From Russula earlei (taxonomy: Eukaryota > Basidiomycota > Agaricomycetes > Russulales > Russulaceae), in assembly GCA_025769875.1 (NCBI GenBank), contig JAGFNK010000185.1, forward strand, positions 1 through 64,000: a DNA stretch of 64,000 nucleotides. The letters run 5' to 3'. The position numbers and the translations under genes are program-made. The notes under the pieces are model-generated. The model searched no databases. It saw only the letters and a list, made by a program, of their open reading frames with translations, and was not told the DNA's origin. Below, one piece after another: positions 47,101 to 58,603 of this stretch (position 1 is its first letter; the number at the start of each line of letters is the position of its first letter).

Positions 47101-47829
47101 GCGGAGCGCTAGGCTCCCACAGGGCTGCAGACATCATCGTCCAACCCCCCAGACTTTCCAGACACCACCAGGCCTTACGTACAAGTTGCAGGTCTTAATA
47201 TTTTGTTTTCGCCAGCCCGGTTGGCGCTCTACAGGTGGCTGAGGTTTGCATCCAGTTGTTGGGGGACGGACGGGAGGTTATGTGAGACTGCCAATGCAGT
47301 GACACAACATAATCCAGATGTTCCACCTGTGGTGAAGATAAGATGCCCAAGCGGTGGGAACGCGCGAGTGGGCAAGACGGGCCCGGTGGACCGTTGACGC
47401 GGCACAGTCAGGGATGCGTGTAAACGACGCGGAGTGGTGGTAGAGCACGAGAGGGGAAAGTATTGGATGCACGCGGGAGTGTTTTACTTAAGGAATAAAA
47501 TAGAATATCTTTTAGGAAGTTTGGAGTTGGGAACAGAAGAAATGAAGACGTATAGTGAAGGAACCTCGGACTTCAACGGAAATAATGCCTTGCCTGTCTG
47601 TCTGGCTGATGCGCTTGCCCCAGTTTCGGTGCATGCGTGCGATTGAGTCGCGCGTTTGCGATTTTGTCGGATATGGAAGTCATGGAGCCAATATGGAATT
47701 GAGGGAATGTTCTTGCTTTTCGGACATTTTTGATTTTGATCTGGATTAAACAAAACTGAAAAGGAGAAAAAGAAATATATTTTCCCCTGAGGGGAGTGGA
47801 AAATTTTGAGGGATCAAAATGATCCCGGG

Positions 47830-47886
47830 GACGCGCCGTGTTGCGCTTTCGCGCTCCTCTGCACGCGCCCCTGGCGGCCCGAAACC
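47830..47886 (+). repeat. 57-bp CpG-rich direct repeat, unit A
   Basis: Matches 48638-48694 at 49 of 57 positions (core GTGTTGCGC..CGCGCTCCT). The flanks are unrelated. It may be the conserved end of a short transposable element or an RNA-derived repeat. Confidence 0.7.
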
Positions 47887-48637
47887 GCCAACCTGTGTGT
47901 CGTCGCTGATCTTATCCCTGTCCCACTCCTTCACGCCGGCTGTGCACCATCCTGATGTCAGGGTTGTGAAATTTGCGAAGGACTTTTCCCAAAAAAAAAA
48001 AAAAGGTGTATCCCGCTAAATAGTCGCCAGTGAAGTAGCGGACTTCTGGGCTAAGGCGCGTCCGCAGCAGGCGCTGCTTCACATCTTCACATCACAAGCG
48101 GACGGTCTCAGCATCCGGAGGGGGAGCCAGAAGAAGACGTTTCAGGCGCTTCCCGTATTATGACTGTACACTGCTTTGTATTTATGAGTAGTCAGTGGCC
48201 GAGCGGCTGGGGTTTTCATACTAGTACCTGCCTGTGTGGGAATGGTGGATGAACACTTGGTCCATGACCCGGAGAACTGGGAACTCATAGACCCCTGGGA
48301 ATGACTACAGGTGAGTAAGGATGGTTCCTTCGATATCCAGGGTCGTCTCCTGCAGATGCAGATGGATTGTGAAAGGACGACTCGGACCGGACATGATTTG
48401 GGTTTTCGGGTTTATCACGCTTGCGCGCTGTGCTCACGTGACGCGCTCCCTTAACCGACCGCTGGTGGCTTTTTATGAAATGAAATGTGAGCCGCTTGTA
48501 CCTCATCCTGGATCCCAATTTGCTTGCGGTTTAGCGCAAGCCTCCGTTTCCTCCAAAAACAGAAGCGTCTTTTGGACCGCTTCATGCGACTAAACAGTTG
48601 GGCGAGGTTGCGTGGGTGGCCGCTGGCGGTTAGGCGA

Positions 48638-48694
48638 GACGCACAGTGTTGCGCATACGCGCTCCTCCGCACGCGACTCTGGCGGTCCGAAACC
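48638..48694 (+). repeat. 57-bp CpG-rich direct repeat, unit B
   Basis: Second copy of 47830-47886, same orientation, about 0.8 kb downstream and about 330 bp before the P450 copy 2 start codon. Confidence 0.7.
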
Positions 48695-49018
48695 ATAAAT
48701 GCCCGCTTGCGTGCTCATTCACTTGATCAGCAATCAGGATTAGTAACAATGGATAGTAAGAATGGAACTAGAGGGTAAGAACATATACCCAACCCGACAG
48801 TATGCATTGGCTAACTATACTTGGATAACTTTCTACGTACTAGTATGCAATTGTAGTTCATCAGTGATAACGGAATTGGGGCATCAGGGAAAAACAGACC
48901 CCCGACAAATCGAAATTTCCACGAAAAGGGCTCCACCACCGACAGGTGTAAATACTGCGATCGTTGGTCGTTCATTTATCAATACAGAATCCCACAGAGA
49001 ACGCGTACACTGCAGAGC

Positions 49019-51462
49019 ATGATCGACACCTTCGCTCTCGTGCAGCACCCCCTTGTCCCAACTGCGTCCTACCTTTTGGTCATGGTATCCGCACTATCTG
49101 GAGCGTCAGCTGCATATGTACTCGTCGTTCTCATGATGCATCGTATTTCCGCGTATCGCTCTCCACTGCGCAATGTACCTGGGCCTGAAAATGCACACTG
49201 GTTCAAAGGAAACTTTGTCGATGTACGAGAACAAGATTCGACACGTCTACAAGAGCAGTGGGTCCAGACGTACGGGCATGTCCTAAAGTTTCATTCTGCT
49301 CTCGCTGTCCGCCTTTCCGTTATTTCAGAATCTATTATATGATCCCCTGATAGCCATTTGCAGTCACCCACACTCCTTACTGTTGACCCGGTTGCTGTCG
49401 CCTATGTTCTGCAGAACAACGACGCTTTCCAGAAACCTGAACTCTTACGGTTCTATCTTAGTGTCTTGTCTGATAGAGGTATGCATGAGCGTGCACTTCT
49501 AGGTCCGACACAATGTGACTTGACATTTTCATGCCAGGCCTCGCAGTAGTCGAAGGTAAGTTCCAGGTGGCTATGAAATTCAGATATTTTAAATTCCTCA
49601 TACGGCATTAGGTCCACAGCATAAGAAACAGGTAACTTACGCGCAACTTCTCGTCTAAGAGCTCTCACGATTATCAATGTGCAGCGCAAAGTCATGGTGA
49701 TTGCTTCCGGGAACCTCCCGAAGACCTTTGCATTAAAATTCACTTTCAGAATCCTGCATTTGGTCCCGCTCAAGTACGAAAGTTTATGTCATTATTCCTG
49801 GAGAAATCGTCAGAGGTATCTGTTAGTAAGAGCAGTCATGATGTCAAGTTCTGACCAACGCATCTACAGCTTCGCGAGATTTGGGGGAATCGCCTCTCTG
49901 AATCAACGCGGAAGGACGGAAGGTTGGGCGTGGATGCACTTATGTGGCTGAACAAGGTCACGCTGGACATCATTGGACTCGCAGGTAACTCGCTTTCTGT
50001 TACACCAAGACCTCTTTAATCGCACTCTTCGAATCTGATGTAGGATTCAACTACTCTTTCGACTCATTGAATTCACCGGACGAGAAGGAGAACGACATCT
50101 ACGCGGCCATCCGCTCTATTATAACATCCTCGCGTGATTTTAGCTTCGTCGTCCAACTCTTCTTGCCAATCTTCGTTTTGGAACTCCTCTTTCCGATCTT
50201 CCGCTCCATCGTAAGTACCACGTTTTGGAAGAGAAAAGAAAGAGACAATAGCACCCCCCTTCTGTAGCCAACCCATCTCTCTCGTACGCTCGATCGGGCT
50301 CTCGAAGAGATCCGATTTGTGGGATCACAGCTGATTCAGGAGAGGAAGGACGCCGTGCTTGCCGAGCGCACCGCTAATGGATCAGGTGCTATGGTTAAGC
50401 AGGACGTGCGAGGGCATGACCTCCTTAGCTTGCTTATCAAGTCCAATATCGGTGTCGAGATGCCAGAAAGCATGCGTATGAGTGACTCGGAGATCCTATC
50501 GCGTGAGCTTCTTTTCCTTTGACCAGATTCTGTCCTTTGTGCGGAGACACCTTGATAACACACGTCTTAGAAATACCAACTTTCCTAATCGCAGGGCATG
50601 AAACCACGAGGTGAGGGTGCCATCCATCCTGATATCGTAATTTTCGGTCGATGGTCATTGTTGTAGCACTGCAGTTGCTTGGACACTGTTAGCGGTCTCC
50701 TGCAACCCCACGATCCAAGCCAAGCTTCGGGATGAGTTGCGCACCTGTCCGACTGATTCTCCGACAATGGAGCAACTGAACGCCCTCCCTTACCTTGAAA
50801 GCGTCGTCCGCGAGGCTCTTCGTCTCTATGCTCCGGTGTCCTCCATCGACCGCGTTTCTATGCATGATGCGGAGATTCCACTGCAAACCCCCTTTGTGGA
50901 TAAGCACGGGGTGTTGCAGAGTGCTATTCGGTGGGAATGGCCCAGTTATTTAAGGGGAGCCGCTAACTCTCGGCTAATGCAAACAGCGTGTCGAAAGGCG
51001 ACTCGGTTGTAATCCCGATCCGCCTGCTAAACCGCTCTACGGCGATATGGGGAGACGATGCGAACGAATTCAGGTACTGCTTCACTCTCGCGTCTTTTGA
51101 TCATGGTTGACGCAATATAGGCCCGAGCGATGGGAAAATGTGCCAGAGTCGGTGAACGCCCTTCCGGGTGTCTACGCCCACCTGGCGACATTTATTGCGG
51201 GCGCGCGCTCATGTATAGGTTTCCGCTTTTCGATCGTGCAGTGCGTTGCTATCGTTTCACATCCACCTTGCTCATTCATGACCTGCGCAGGATCAAAGTC
51301 CTCTTATTCACGTTGGTGCGCGCGTTTGAGTTTGAAATGGCCCTGCCGCCGGAGGATATCGTACGCAGCAACACGGCCATCGTCGGTCGTCCTGTGATCG
51401 CGTCAAATCCTGCTGCGGGCCCTCAATTACCGTTGTTGATCCGACTGGCTAATTTGGGCTGA
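49019..51462 (+). CDS. Cytochrome P450 monooxygenase, copy 2
   Basis: Tandem paralogue of the P450 at 41755, with the same exon pattern, including the micro-exons 49538-49555, 49612-49631 and 49685-49696. N-terminal anchor (VMVSALSGASAAYVLVVLMM), hinge RNVPGPENAHW, I-helix AGHETTSTAVAWT, ExxR in REALRLYAP, RPERWENVPES, heme loop FIAGARSCIGFRF. It ends PLLIRLANLG at 51462. All key residues are present and I see no break. Start ATG 49019-49021 gives a sensible anchor. Divergence from copy 1 is moderate and spread along the length, so the duplication is not very recent. The substrate is unknown. Confidence 0.9.
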
Positions 51463-52891
51463 ACGGGAGGGGGGGTCTTCACAGGGCCGTCCGATGTCAA
51501 CTTGATCAAGGGGGGGGGGGGGGTTATAGACTCCGATAAATGGACATATGCCGCTCGTCGGTGTCATTTCGGGGCGGATTAATACTAGAGAGCTTTGTGT
51601 GATGAGTCTCGCGTGTCAAATATAGAGCGAAATTGCTACCTCCGACTGTTCAGTCGTAGCCTCGCCAACTCACTGGACATATCCGAGAAGTTGCTGATTT
51701 AAACCCTTCTTATCCGTAACGACATCCAAGTGCAAGTAAGAGGTACGATCAGAGAGCCTTCCTCGGCGCAGGGAGTAGCTGTCGGGATATTTTCAATCTC
51801 AACGGCACGAGCTGAGTGTCGAAACGTGCTTGAGTCGCCAAGTTATCCTGTACCACTGGCGGGCGGAGAGCGTCAAAAAAAAGCTCCCAATGGCATGTTC
51901 AAAGACGCCAGGGACTGAAACAACTGTGCTTAAAAATCATCCCTGCCCTGCTCGTCTTCGGTCTCGGTCGGGCTTCACCTCTGTCTTTTTTTTCTTTCTT
52001 TCTCGTTTCGTATCTTGCCGCCGCGCTCACTCTTTGAGCAAAAAAACAATTTTCGTCTCTCTTCGAAGATCGTCCGGACCCAGGTTTATTTTGGCCGTTC
52101 CGTTATGTTATGTAAGGACGGTACACAATCATATCATCCATCGGAGTGATGGTGACCTCCCACCAGGCGTTTGGCCGCATCAACGAGGTCCACGCGATCA
52201 CGCGTTCTCTCGTACGACACACGTACGAACCACCTCAGAAAGAATCGGACGCGCTTTGGAGGTCATGGCTGCCTATCACCTGGTCGGTGAACCCTTGCAC
52301 TGCAAGTCCCGTCCTTGAACCGTGGTACGCTGGGCGTTGCGGGAAGAGCCCTAAAATTGTGCAATGGGGAAACATCCCCAACAAGCGACCCGGAAAACGT
52401 CATATAGAGGAGAAGGACGTCCTCTACAGTAACGAGCATCGTGGAGAGCGCTCTACCTATCGGCGCTACCGAAGACGTCTTACTCATCATGAACCATCTG
52501 AAAGACATACTGTATCATTAGAAAACATGTGAGGGTTGGCGAGGACATCAAGGCACCATTCCCTGCCCTGCCTTATCTAGGCAGCAAAGGATCCCACGTC
52601 ACGGATGGATTGAGGCGTGGAGTTCCTAGAGGGGACGGGGAGTCCGACCCTGGCAGTCGCTAGCAAGAAAACGGGTTAGCTCTGCCTCGGAATCAAAGAA
52701 ATGGCGTTATTTAGTCATGGTGGTGTGAGGCATTCGATTCGTATCGTGGTTGGTGGCAAGTAACGTGATCCGCGGATCCCCGAGCCTCGGGGAGGAACTC
52801 AGTGCCAAGTTTGGTTGGCTCGTCTTATCAGATAATCGGTCGCACCCCATTTGTTCCTGGCTGAGCACCTACACGCAAGCTTTCCACCTCC
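51463..52891. other. Intergenic region between P450 copy 2 and EXO70
   Basis: About 1.4 kb. Contains a G14 run near 51510 and pyrimidine-rich TCTTTTTTTTCTTTC near 51978. The 162-codon plus-strand ORF at 51830-52318 overlaps another frame and has no motif. No gene called; the right end should hold the EXO70 promoter. Confidence 0.55.
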
Positions 52892-55251
52892 ATGGACGAC
52901 GAAACCGCAGAGATAGAACTTGTACGTACGCTTTCTGAAGTAACTCTTGCCTCGACATTTTCCTCGACCATATGTCCAGTTGGAACAGAATCTCAACAAG
53001 ACCCGCCAAATATCCCAGCGAATGACTTGTGAGCGAACCACGTCTCTCTAAATGGCCCAAATGTTTATGACTCTTTTCAGCCATCTTGACGAGCTTCGAC
53101 AGTCGGTTGGTCAAGCTTGAAAAATCTATTCTCCCTCTTTATACGTCGACTCAAGTTCTCACGAGGCGGGGAAATAGTAGGTGTCCTTGCCTTTTGTCGT
53201 CCTAGCTTCTCATTGAACAACCCGGAGATATTGAAAGCGCCCTTCTTAAGATCGATGAAGCTGCAAGCAACCAAGAAGGAATAGCTGCGGAAGAAGCATT
53301 AATTTTGCGGGGGTGGGTTACCATAAATGCTGGGAAGCACTGCATGCCATCACTTATTTTGATCTCAAAGTCCTCAACCAAAGCACCTCGATGTGTACAC
53401 AGACGCACTGGAACGTCTCAATGCTAGCATTGCCTTCGGTTCCGCCGCCGAGAACCAACGTGACACGGTCAGGATCGAGTCATTCTTCTTCCCACCCTTT
53501 CCTGATCTTCCAGTTGGCAGGCGAGGCTGGTCGAAACCGGGTCCAAGAAACTCGCCCAGTTGTTCACAAAAGTCGTCGCCGCTAGTTCATCCGGAAATCC
53601 TCCGGCGGGCTCTGAGTTCCAGTTCTCCCAGTTCCCTCGGGAAGAGGTCGCGACTCTCCTCCCCCTCGTCAAGTTTCTCCGCGCCCTCCCGTTGCCAGCA
53701 ACGCATCCATCTCATCCGGCCGCCGCTGCCATACTGTCTGCTTTGAAGGAAGCGCAGCGCGGCTATGCCGAGATGCGCGGAAATTGGGCAAGGAAATGCT
53801 TGGAAGTGTATGGACGACGTATAGTGGATCGAGCGGAGACAACGGATGGAATTTTAGCAGGGCGGGAATTGAGGAGATGGACAACCAACTTGCTTGATGT
53901 TGTCGAGGTCAGCGTTCCCGACGTAGATGCCTTCAGTTCTGACTATGCTACAGGACGAATACAACCTTCTCACCCAGCTCGCCCCGCTCCCCGGCCAATC
54001 GCATCTCCCTTCTACCTACATCACACTTCTCACACCTCTAACTACCCTTTTCAATTCAACCTTATCTTCGCTCTCAGCCTTGATCAAGCGTTCATTACAT
54101 AAGTACACCTTCCATGCCCTTGCCTCCTATTCGGCTCTGTCAGCGTGTCAAGACAGATGGGATGATCTCATCACACGGCGCGCGGATCGAAAAGAGAACG
54201 AGCTTAAGGAAGGATCTCATGCTTTACGTGGAGTCTGCATGCGCAGCTTCCCCGAATTTCTAGCGGACCTCAAACTCGCAGGACTAGGGAGGGGCGGAGA
54301 GATTGGGACCGGATGTGCGGACTTTACAATCACGGTGCGTCGTATTCATAGTCCCATGGAATAGTTTTGTTCACCCACGCCCAGACGACGCGGTATCTCG
54401 AGGAGTTGCTGGATGTTCGCGATGCCGTGGGTGCCACCCTGATGTTACTTGGTGATGGAAACTGGAAGATGGGCGACGGTATTCAAGCAAAACCTAACAA
54501 AGGGAAGCGCGCGCCGGGAAGCGAGAGCGTCCTTATTGAACATTATACATGTGCGTCATGTTCCTCTCGACCGAGACTATCTGATTTCTCACCCCTCAGG
54601 TATAGATGATGTTGTAACAACGCTGATAGCGAGTCTCACGACCCTCTCACGGTCGCAAAGACGGCCAGCCTTTGGGTCAGTTTTCTTACTGAATAATACC
54701 GCATATCTCTGCACAAATCTTCTCAAATCACGATCACCCGTGTTGGAAATCTTCTCGCGCCCTACTGAAGAGACGATCAACTCGAGTTTCCGCACAGCCA
54801 AAGCGGGTTACTTTGAGTCGAATTTTTCACCACTCGTGCAAGCGCTCGCCGAGGACAAGGACAAGTCCGGTGGTGGAAAGACGGCAGCGAAGGAGAAGTT
54901 CACAAGATTCTTCGACCTTCTGGAGGAGACAAAAGAAAGGCATCAGCTTGCGAGGGTACTCGATGATGATGAAGAGCAGCGCCAGATGCTTGAGGATGAG
55001 GTCGTCAAGCTCGTCGTGCCGAGCTTGCGGCGCTTTACACAGAAGATGCGCGAGAAAGAGTTCAGTAAAAGTACGTCGAGGGCTAGATCTGTGCTGACGA
55101 TCTGCTGAATGCACCTTTACAGATCCGTCTAAATGTGAGTTCTGGTGTTTCTTCCTCTCTGCAACAGATGGGTGAGCAAAATTGTTCTACAGATATCAAG
55201 ATGACCCCCGAGGAGGTCGAGGCACAAATACGGAGTTTTTACTCTTACTGA
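52892..55251 (+). CDS. EXO70: Exocyst complex component Exo70
   Basis: About ten short introns. Exon 1 is 52892-52921 (MDDETAEIEL), continuing LEQNLNKTRQISQRM, then SFDSRLVKLEKSILPLYTST, RGPQ, a long helical body, and the family's C-terminal signature PSLRRFTQKMREKEFSKNPS followed by KYIKMTPEEVEAQIRSFYSY to the TGA at 55249-55251. Exo70 is a rod of helical bundles. It tethers secretory vesicles to the plasma membrane by binding PI(4,5)P2 and Rho GTPases and, in fungi, supports hyphal tip growth. All joins I could read keep frame. It is a single-copy core gene and serves as a positional anchor in an otherwise variable region. Confidence 0.93.
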
Positions 55252-56195
55252 GCGCGCGGATGCGAAACGGAGGTATTCTCTGAGCTCTGAAAGTTCGTGA
55301 ATTGCTATGATTATTGGTTTGATGATGTTGTACACACGAACCATGAGGGCGAGGGCATCTTGAGCACTCAGCGCCGGCGCAATCTAGATGTGATCGGTTG
55401 GAATGGCCCGAGCGCGTGCCCCATGTGCCCCCTCGCGCCACATCCTATCCTGCATGTCTCCATGAGGATGAGTGAGGAACATTGGCCCCACAAGCACAGC
55501 CGTTTCAGTGTGGGCGCGCTTGGCAGAAGTGAAAATGATCACCGTACCGCTGTCCTTATCGCTCATCCTCGATCTAATCAAAGCATCTTGATCGCTTCAT
55601 GTTATAGCCTTCTGCCGCCACAACCGACATGACCTTTGAGTCAATTCTTCAATACAATACAGTATCTGGACCGTTTTCCGCAGTTGGGAGCTCCTCGGAG
55701 CTCACGCTCGATTAGGGGTACTCGGCGGTCATTTGCAGCCGTATCAGTTCCTGTGGTGGCACTGATCCAACACTTTGGTCCTTGTTCATTTCTGGTTGGC
55801 GTAATGACCGTAATAACCCCAACGATTGGCGTGGTTATTAACGGCAAGCCCTGTACGTGGGTGGCTTCCACTGGCAACTCATCAGAGACCGTAATGCTTG
55901 CGCCAGGACTGTAGGGAAAAGGAAGGACATATCTCGGAATTACATAAGCTGTGAAGGGACCAATCATATCATGATCATGTGATGCATAGAGGTCGACAGC
56001 GTGGGAATACTAAAATCACTACCTGCCCTCCACGAGCAATTTGGCGTGTTGGCCTCCTGGTACTCGAGCACGTCTCCCCGAGCCCATATATACCCCTTGC
56101 AATCCCGCACCAAATCCACTCCTTTCCGCTGCATCTTTCAGAATCGCTTTCCCTGATAGTCGGTCGCTGTGGCTTTGGCACCATACCAGTCATAC
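55252..56195. other. Intergenic region between EXO70 and RBR gene
   Basis: About 940 bp without a supported gene. A minus-strand ORF of 157 codons (55975-56448) overlaps exon 1 of the RBR gene and has no motif; TATATATACCCC near 56087 is a plausible core promoter for the RBR gene. Confidence 0.55.
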
Positions 56196-57448
56196 ATGAG
56201 CCTTGACCTTGCGGCGTCTCCGCCCACCGCTTCAGTAGCCCAATCACCCCTTTGGGCTTCCCGTCAGCCGTTCGAGTCGAGGTCATGGTCTTCTGCAGGA
56301 ACATCATCGGTGACTTTGTGTACACTTTTACGCAATTCACCATTCGGCTGACTCTCCAGGCTTTGTAGAGCGGTCCGGCCTGGTCCTCCCTGAGCGATGC
56401 TATCCCGTCGTATTCAATACGCGAGCTGCCCGCATTTCTGCGGCTCAAACTCGACGAAAAGGACCGACTTTTGGCTGCGGTGCGGGCAGAACTCGCTGCT
56501 GCGGCGTGGCGCGTGGTTTACTGCGTCGTGTGCATGGACAGCCTTCCGGAGAAATCGATGACGCGCATCGAGCCATGCGGGCATTCTTTTTGCAGGGATT
56601 GCGTCCGTGGGCTGGTCGTGTCGCAGATAGAGTCCCGCCGATTCCCCGTCCTGTGCCCGACGTGTACCGCAGAGCCAGAAAACAACTCGGAGGTGATCGG
56701 GAGTGGGTGTCATTTTGTTGGGTCGGGTGATCCTTGGCTAATGGGGCGACGGTCGTAGAGGTTACGCGGGAGCTGGTGCTCAACATTGGTATCACGGTGG
56801 AGCAATACGATATATGGATCGAGTTGGAGATGTCAGAGTTCTTCGTTCGCCTGCAGTGTCGCAAGTGAGCACCGTTCGGATCAGGTTCCCGTGGCTGCGC
56901 CTCACAGCGTCTGACAGGTGCCAATACTCGAGTTTCTTCAACAGGCGGGAGCTCAACGAGGCACGAAACTTAAAATGCCCCTCCGCACTCTGCAACCATG
57001 TGTGGTGCAAGGGATGCCAGCAGGAGATCGTCCCCCATGGACCAGAGCACTCGTGTGATGGCTCTTTAGAGTTGAAGCATCTGGTCCACCAGCGAGGGTG
57101 GAAGTATTGCCCAAGCAAGTCTATGGTTTTTCACGGTCATCATCGAGCACGAGAGGTGACCTCTGCACAGCATGCCGCACGCCATGTGAAAAGATTTCCG
57201 GTTGCGACTCGGTAACCGTAAGTGTGATTCGACGAGACGGGGGGTGTTTGCTGAGCCATCCCATTCTCATATCGCAGTGCATCTCTCCAGGTTGCAACTC
57301 GTGAGTTTGTTGTTTCAGATCTGCGTCGGTCAGAGATGATCTCTGAGGACTCCTCCCAAGGCGGTTTTGCTACAGGTGCGGCGAACTGACCTTCAGGTCC
57401 GGCGTCCCTGCGATCGCCGCACGTCAACCGCACCGGTGCCGTCCGTGA
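56196..57448 (+). CDS. RBR-type (RING-IBR-RING2) E3 ubiquitin ligase
   Basis: Exon 1 starts at ATG 56196-56198 (MSLDLAASPPTAS) and is joined by a short intron to the exon with RELPAFLRLKLDEKDRLL. RING1: CVVCMDSLPEK, CGHSFCRDCV, CPTC. IBR: LQCRKCQYSSFF, CPSALCNHVWCKGCQ. RING2: CTACRTPCEKISGCDSVTC, CISPGCNS, CGELTF. RBR ligases move ubiquitin through a RING2 cysteine. In my splicing the stretch between CNS and CGEL lacks the usual aromatic-Cys-Tyr part that helps form the RING2 zinc site. It may lie in a missed micro-exon in the 57303-57376 intron, or be lost. Ends CRP at the TGA 57446-57448. This family is expanded in agaricomycetes. Confidence 0.83.
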
Positions 57449-58603
57449 AGGCGTGAGCGGTGGTCCCCAGTCAGCCCCTTGGCCAAATCGGGTGTTCGAG
57501 TGTTGATCTCTACTTTCGACTTGTCTTCCCTCTGACGACTTTGTGCCCCTTGCCGATTGGCAACGCTATGAACGACCCTGATGTACAGTATATAACGCAA
57601 ATGGATAGGATGGTGTAAGATCTCGTAGGCAGCATCACAGCATTAGCTAATCCGATTTTGGGATCATGGCATTCTGTGGCCCTGTTTAGGACCTATAACG
57701 ACTGTTCCTAAGCCTAAGCCGAACGGGTCTGATCCGAGAGCAAGCGATCAAGTGGGATCACAAAGTTATGTTCCAAGGAGCCGCTATGATGCCTTTTTTT
57801 CATGGACGATTCGAACACCCGGACAAGACGGGTTAGTGCCTGGGGCACAATAGCACGCCAGTGTGGCCTAGTCAACGATGACTGACATCGTGCACTCTAG
57901 CTCCCAGCACCTCGGATTCTACAGTCAAAAGTTGTGCGACAGCTGGTCGAGACACTCACGGCAAGACACGCACAATCTGAATTTACATTTCCGGACCGGT
58001 TTGTCCGTAATGCGCCAGGACTATATTACATAATTTGAGTATTTGTGGCGAGTGAGGCGAGCGAGGCACAACGAAGACCGTCACCGTGACTTTGGGCGAG
58101 TTCGATTGCCAGCTGCCAGCCGAGATACGCCCTCCCGGAACAACGGCTCTGCCCCTATGTGGTCCCATCCTTTTCACAAAGCACCCACGAGGAGGGAAAG
58201 TGAGGGAAATAGAACTTCTTTTTTCGTTTTCTTCGACTTTATCGCCGTGATCACGGAACTGATAATCGAATCTCGGTGGAAAACACTGGGCCTTGGTGAG
58301 AGGTCGTTCACCTCGCACCTGATGCGCAGTCGACGTGAAAGAGTACAGCGTGCTTGCTGCGGGGAATCTCGTGCCATCATGCGTATATATATCTGTTTGT
58401 GTCAATCCCCCGAACCCTCTTTCTCTAGGGCAACTATCGTAGAGGTCCTTTTGCTCAAGCATATACCATTCCTTTGACGTTTTGATGTCGACAACTAACA
58501 GCGTAGATCCACCGTTGGACTCAAATCCTCACATCGGCGCCATTGACGTTTCCTCAACGGTAACATGTTCATCCCCTTTGGGTTTGGGTTTTAGAGTCTC
58601 ATT
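57449..58603. other. Intergenic region upstream of giant GTPase copy 2
   Basis: About 1.15 kb, no supported gene. A 159-codon minus-strand ORF (57983-58462) has no motif. ATATATATATCTG near 58384 is a TATA-like sequence about 220 bp before the start codon. Confidence 0.55.

Larger units (their letters stand above)
44174..49018. other. 4.8-kb region between the two P450 genes, no supported gene
   Basis: Many ORFs on both strands, none with a known motif. The longest, 44714-45448 minus (244 codons), is Cys/Pro/Arg-rich without domains. A possible small gene on the minus strand starts at 46048 or 46030 with a signal-like hydrophobic N-terminus (MAQILLITSLVAATHI) and may continue to 45467, but I cannot join exons convincingly. 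A T14 run lies at 44511 and an A14 run at 47991. Two related 57-bp CpG-rich segments lie at 47830 and 48638. Confidence 0.5.

Noticed and set aside
48190..48300. tRNA-like sequence GTGGCCGAGCGGCTGG
   Set aside because: It resembles a Leu/Ser tRNA D-arm but has no B box (GTTCGA) or acceptor stem partner downstream. A similar GTGGCCGAGCG at 45111 also fails.
57983..58462. 159-codon minus-strand ORF upstream of giant GTPase copy 2
   Set aside because: No motif, and it overlaps an ORF of similar length on the opposite strand; probably non-coding promoter region.
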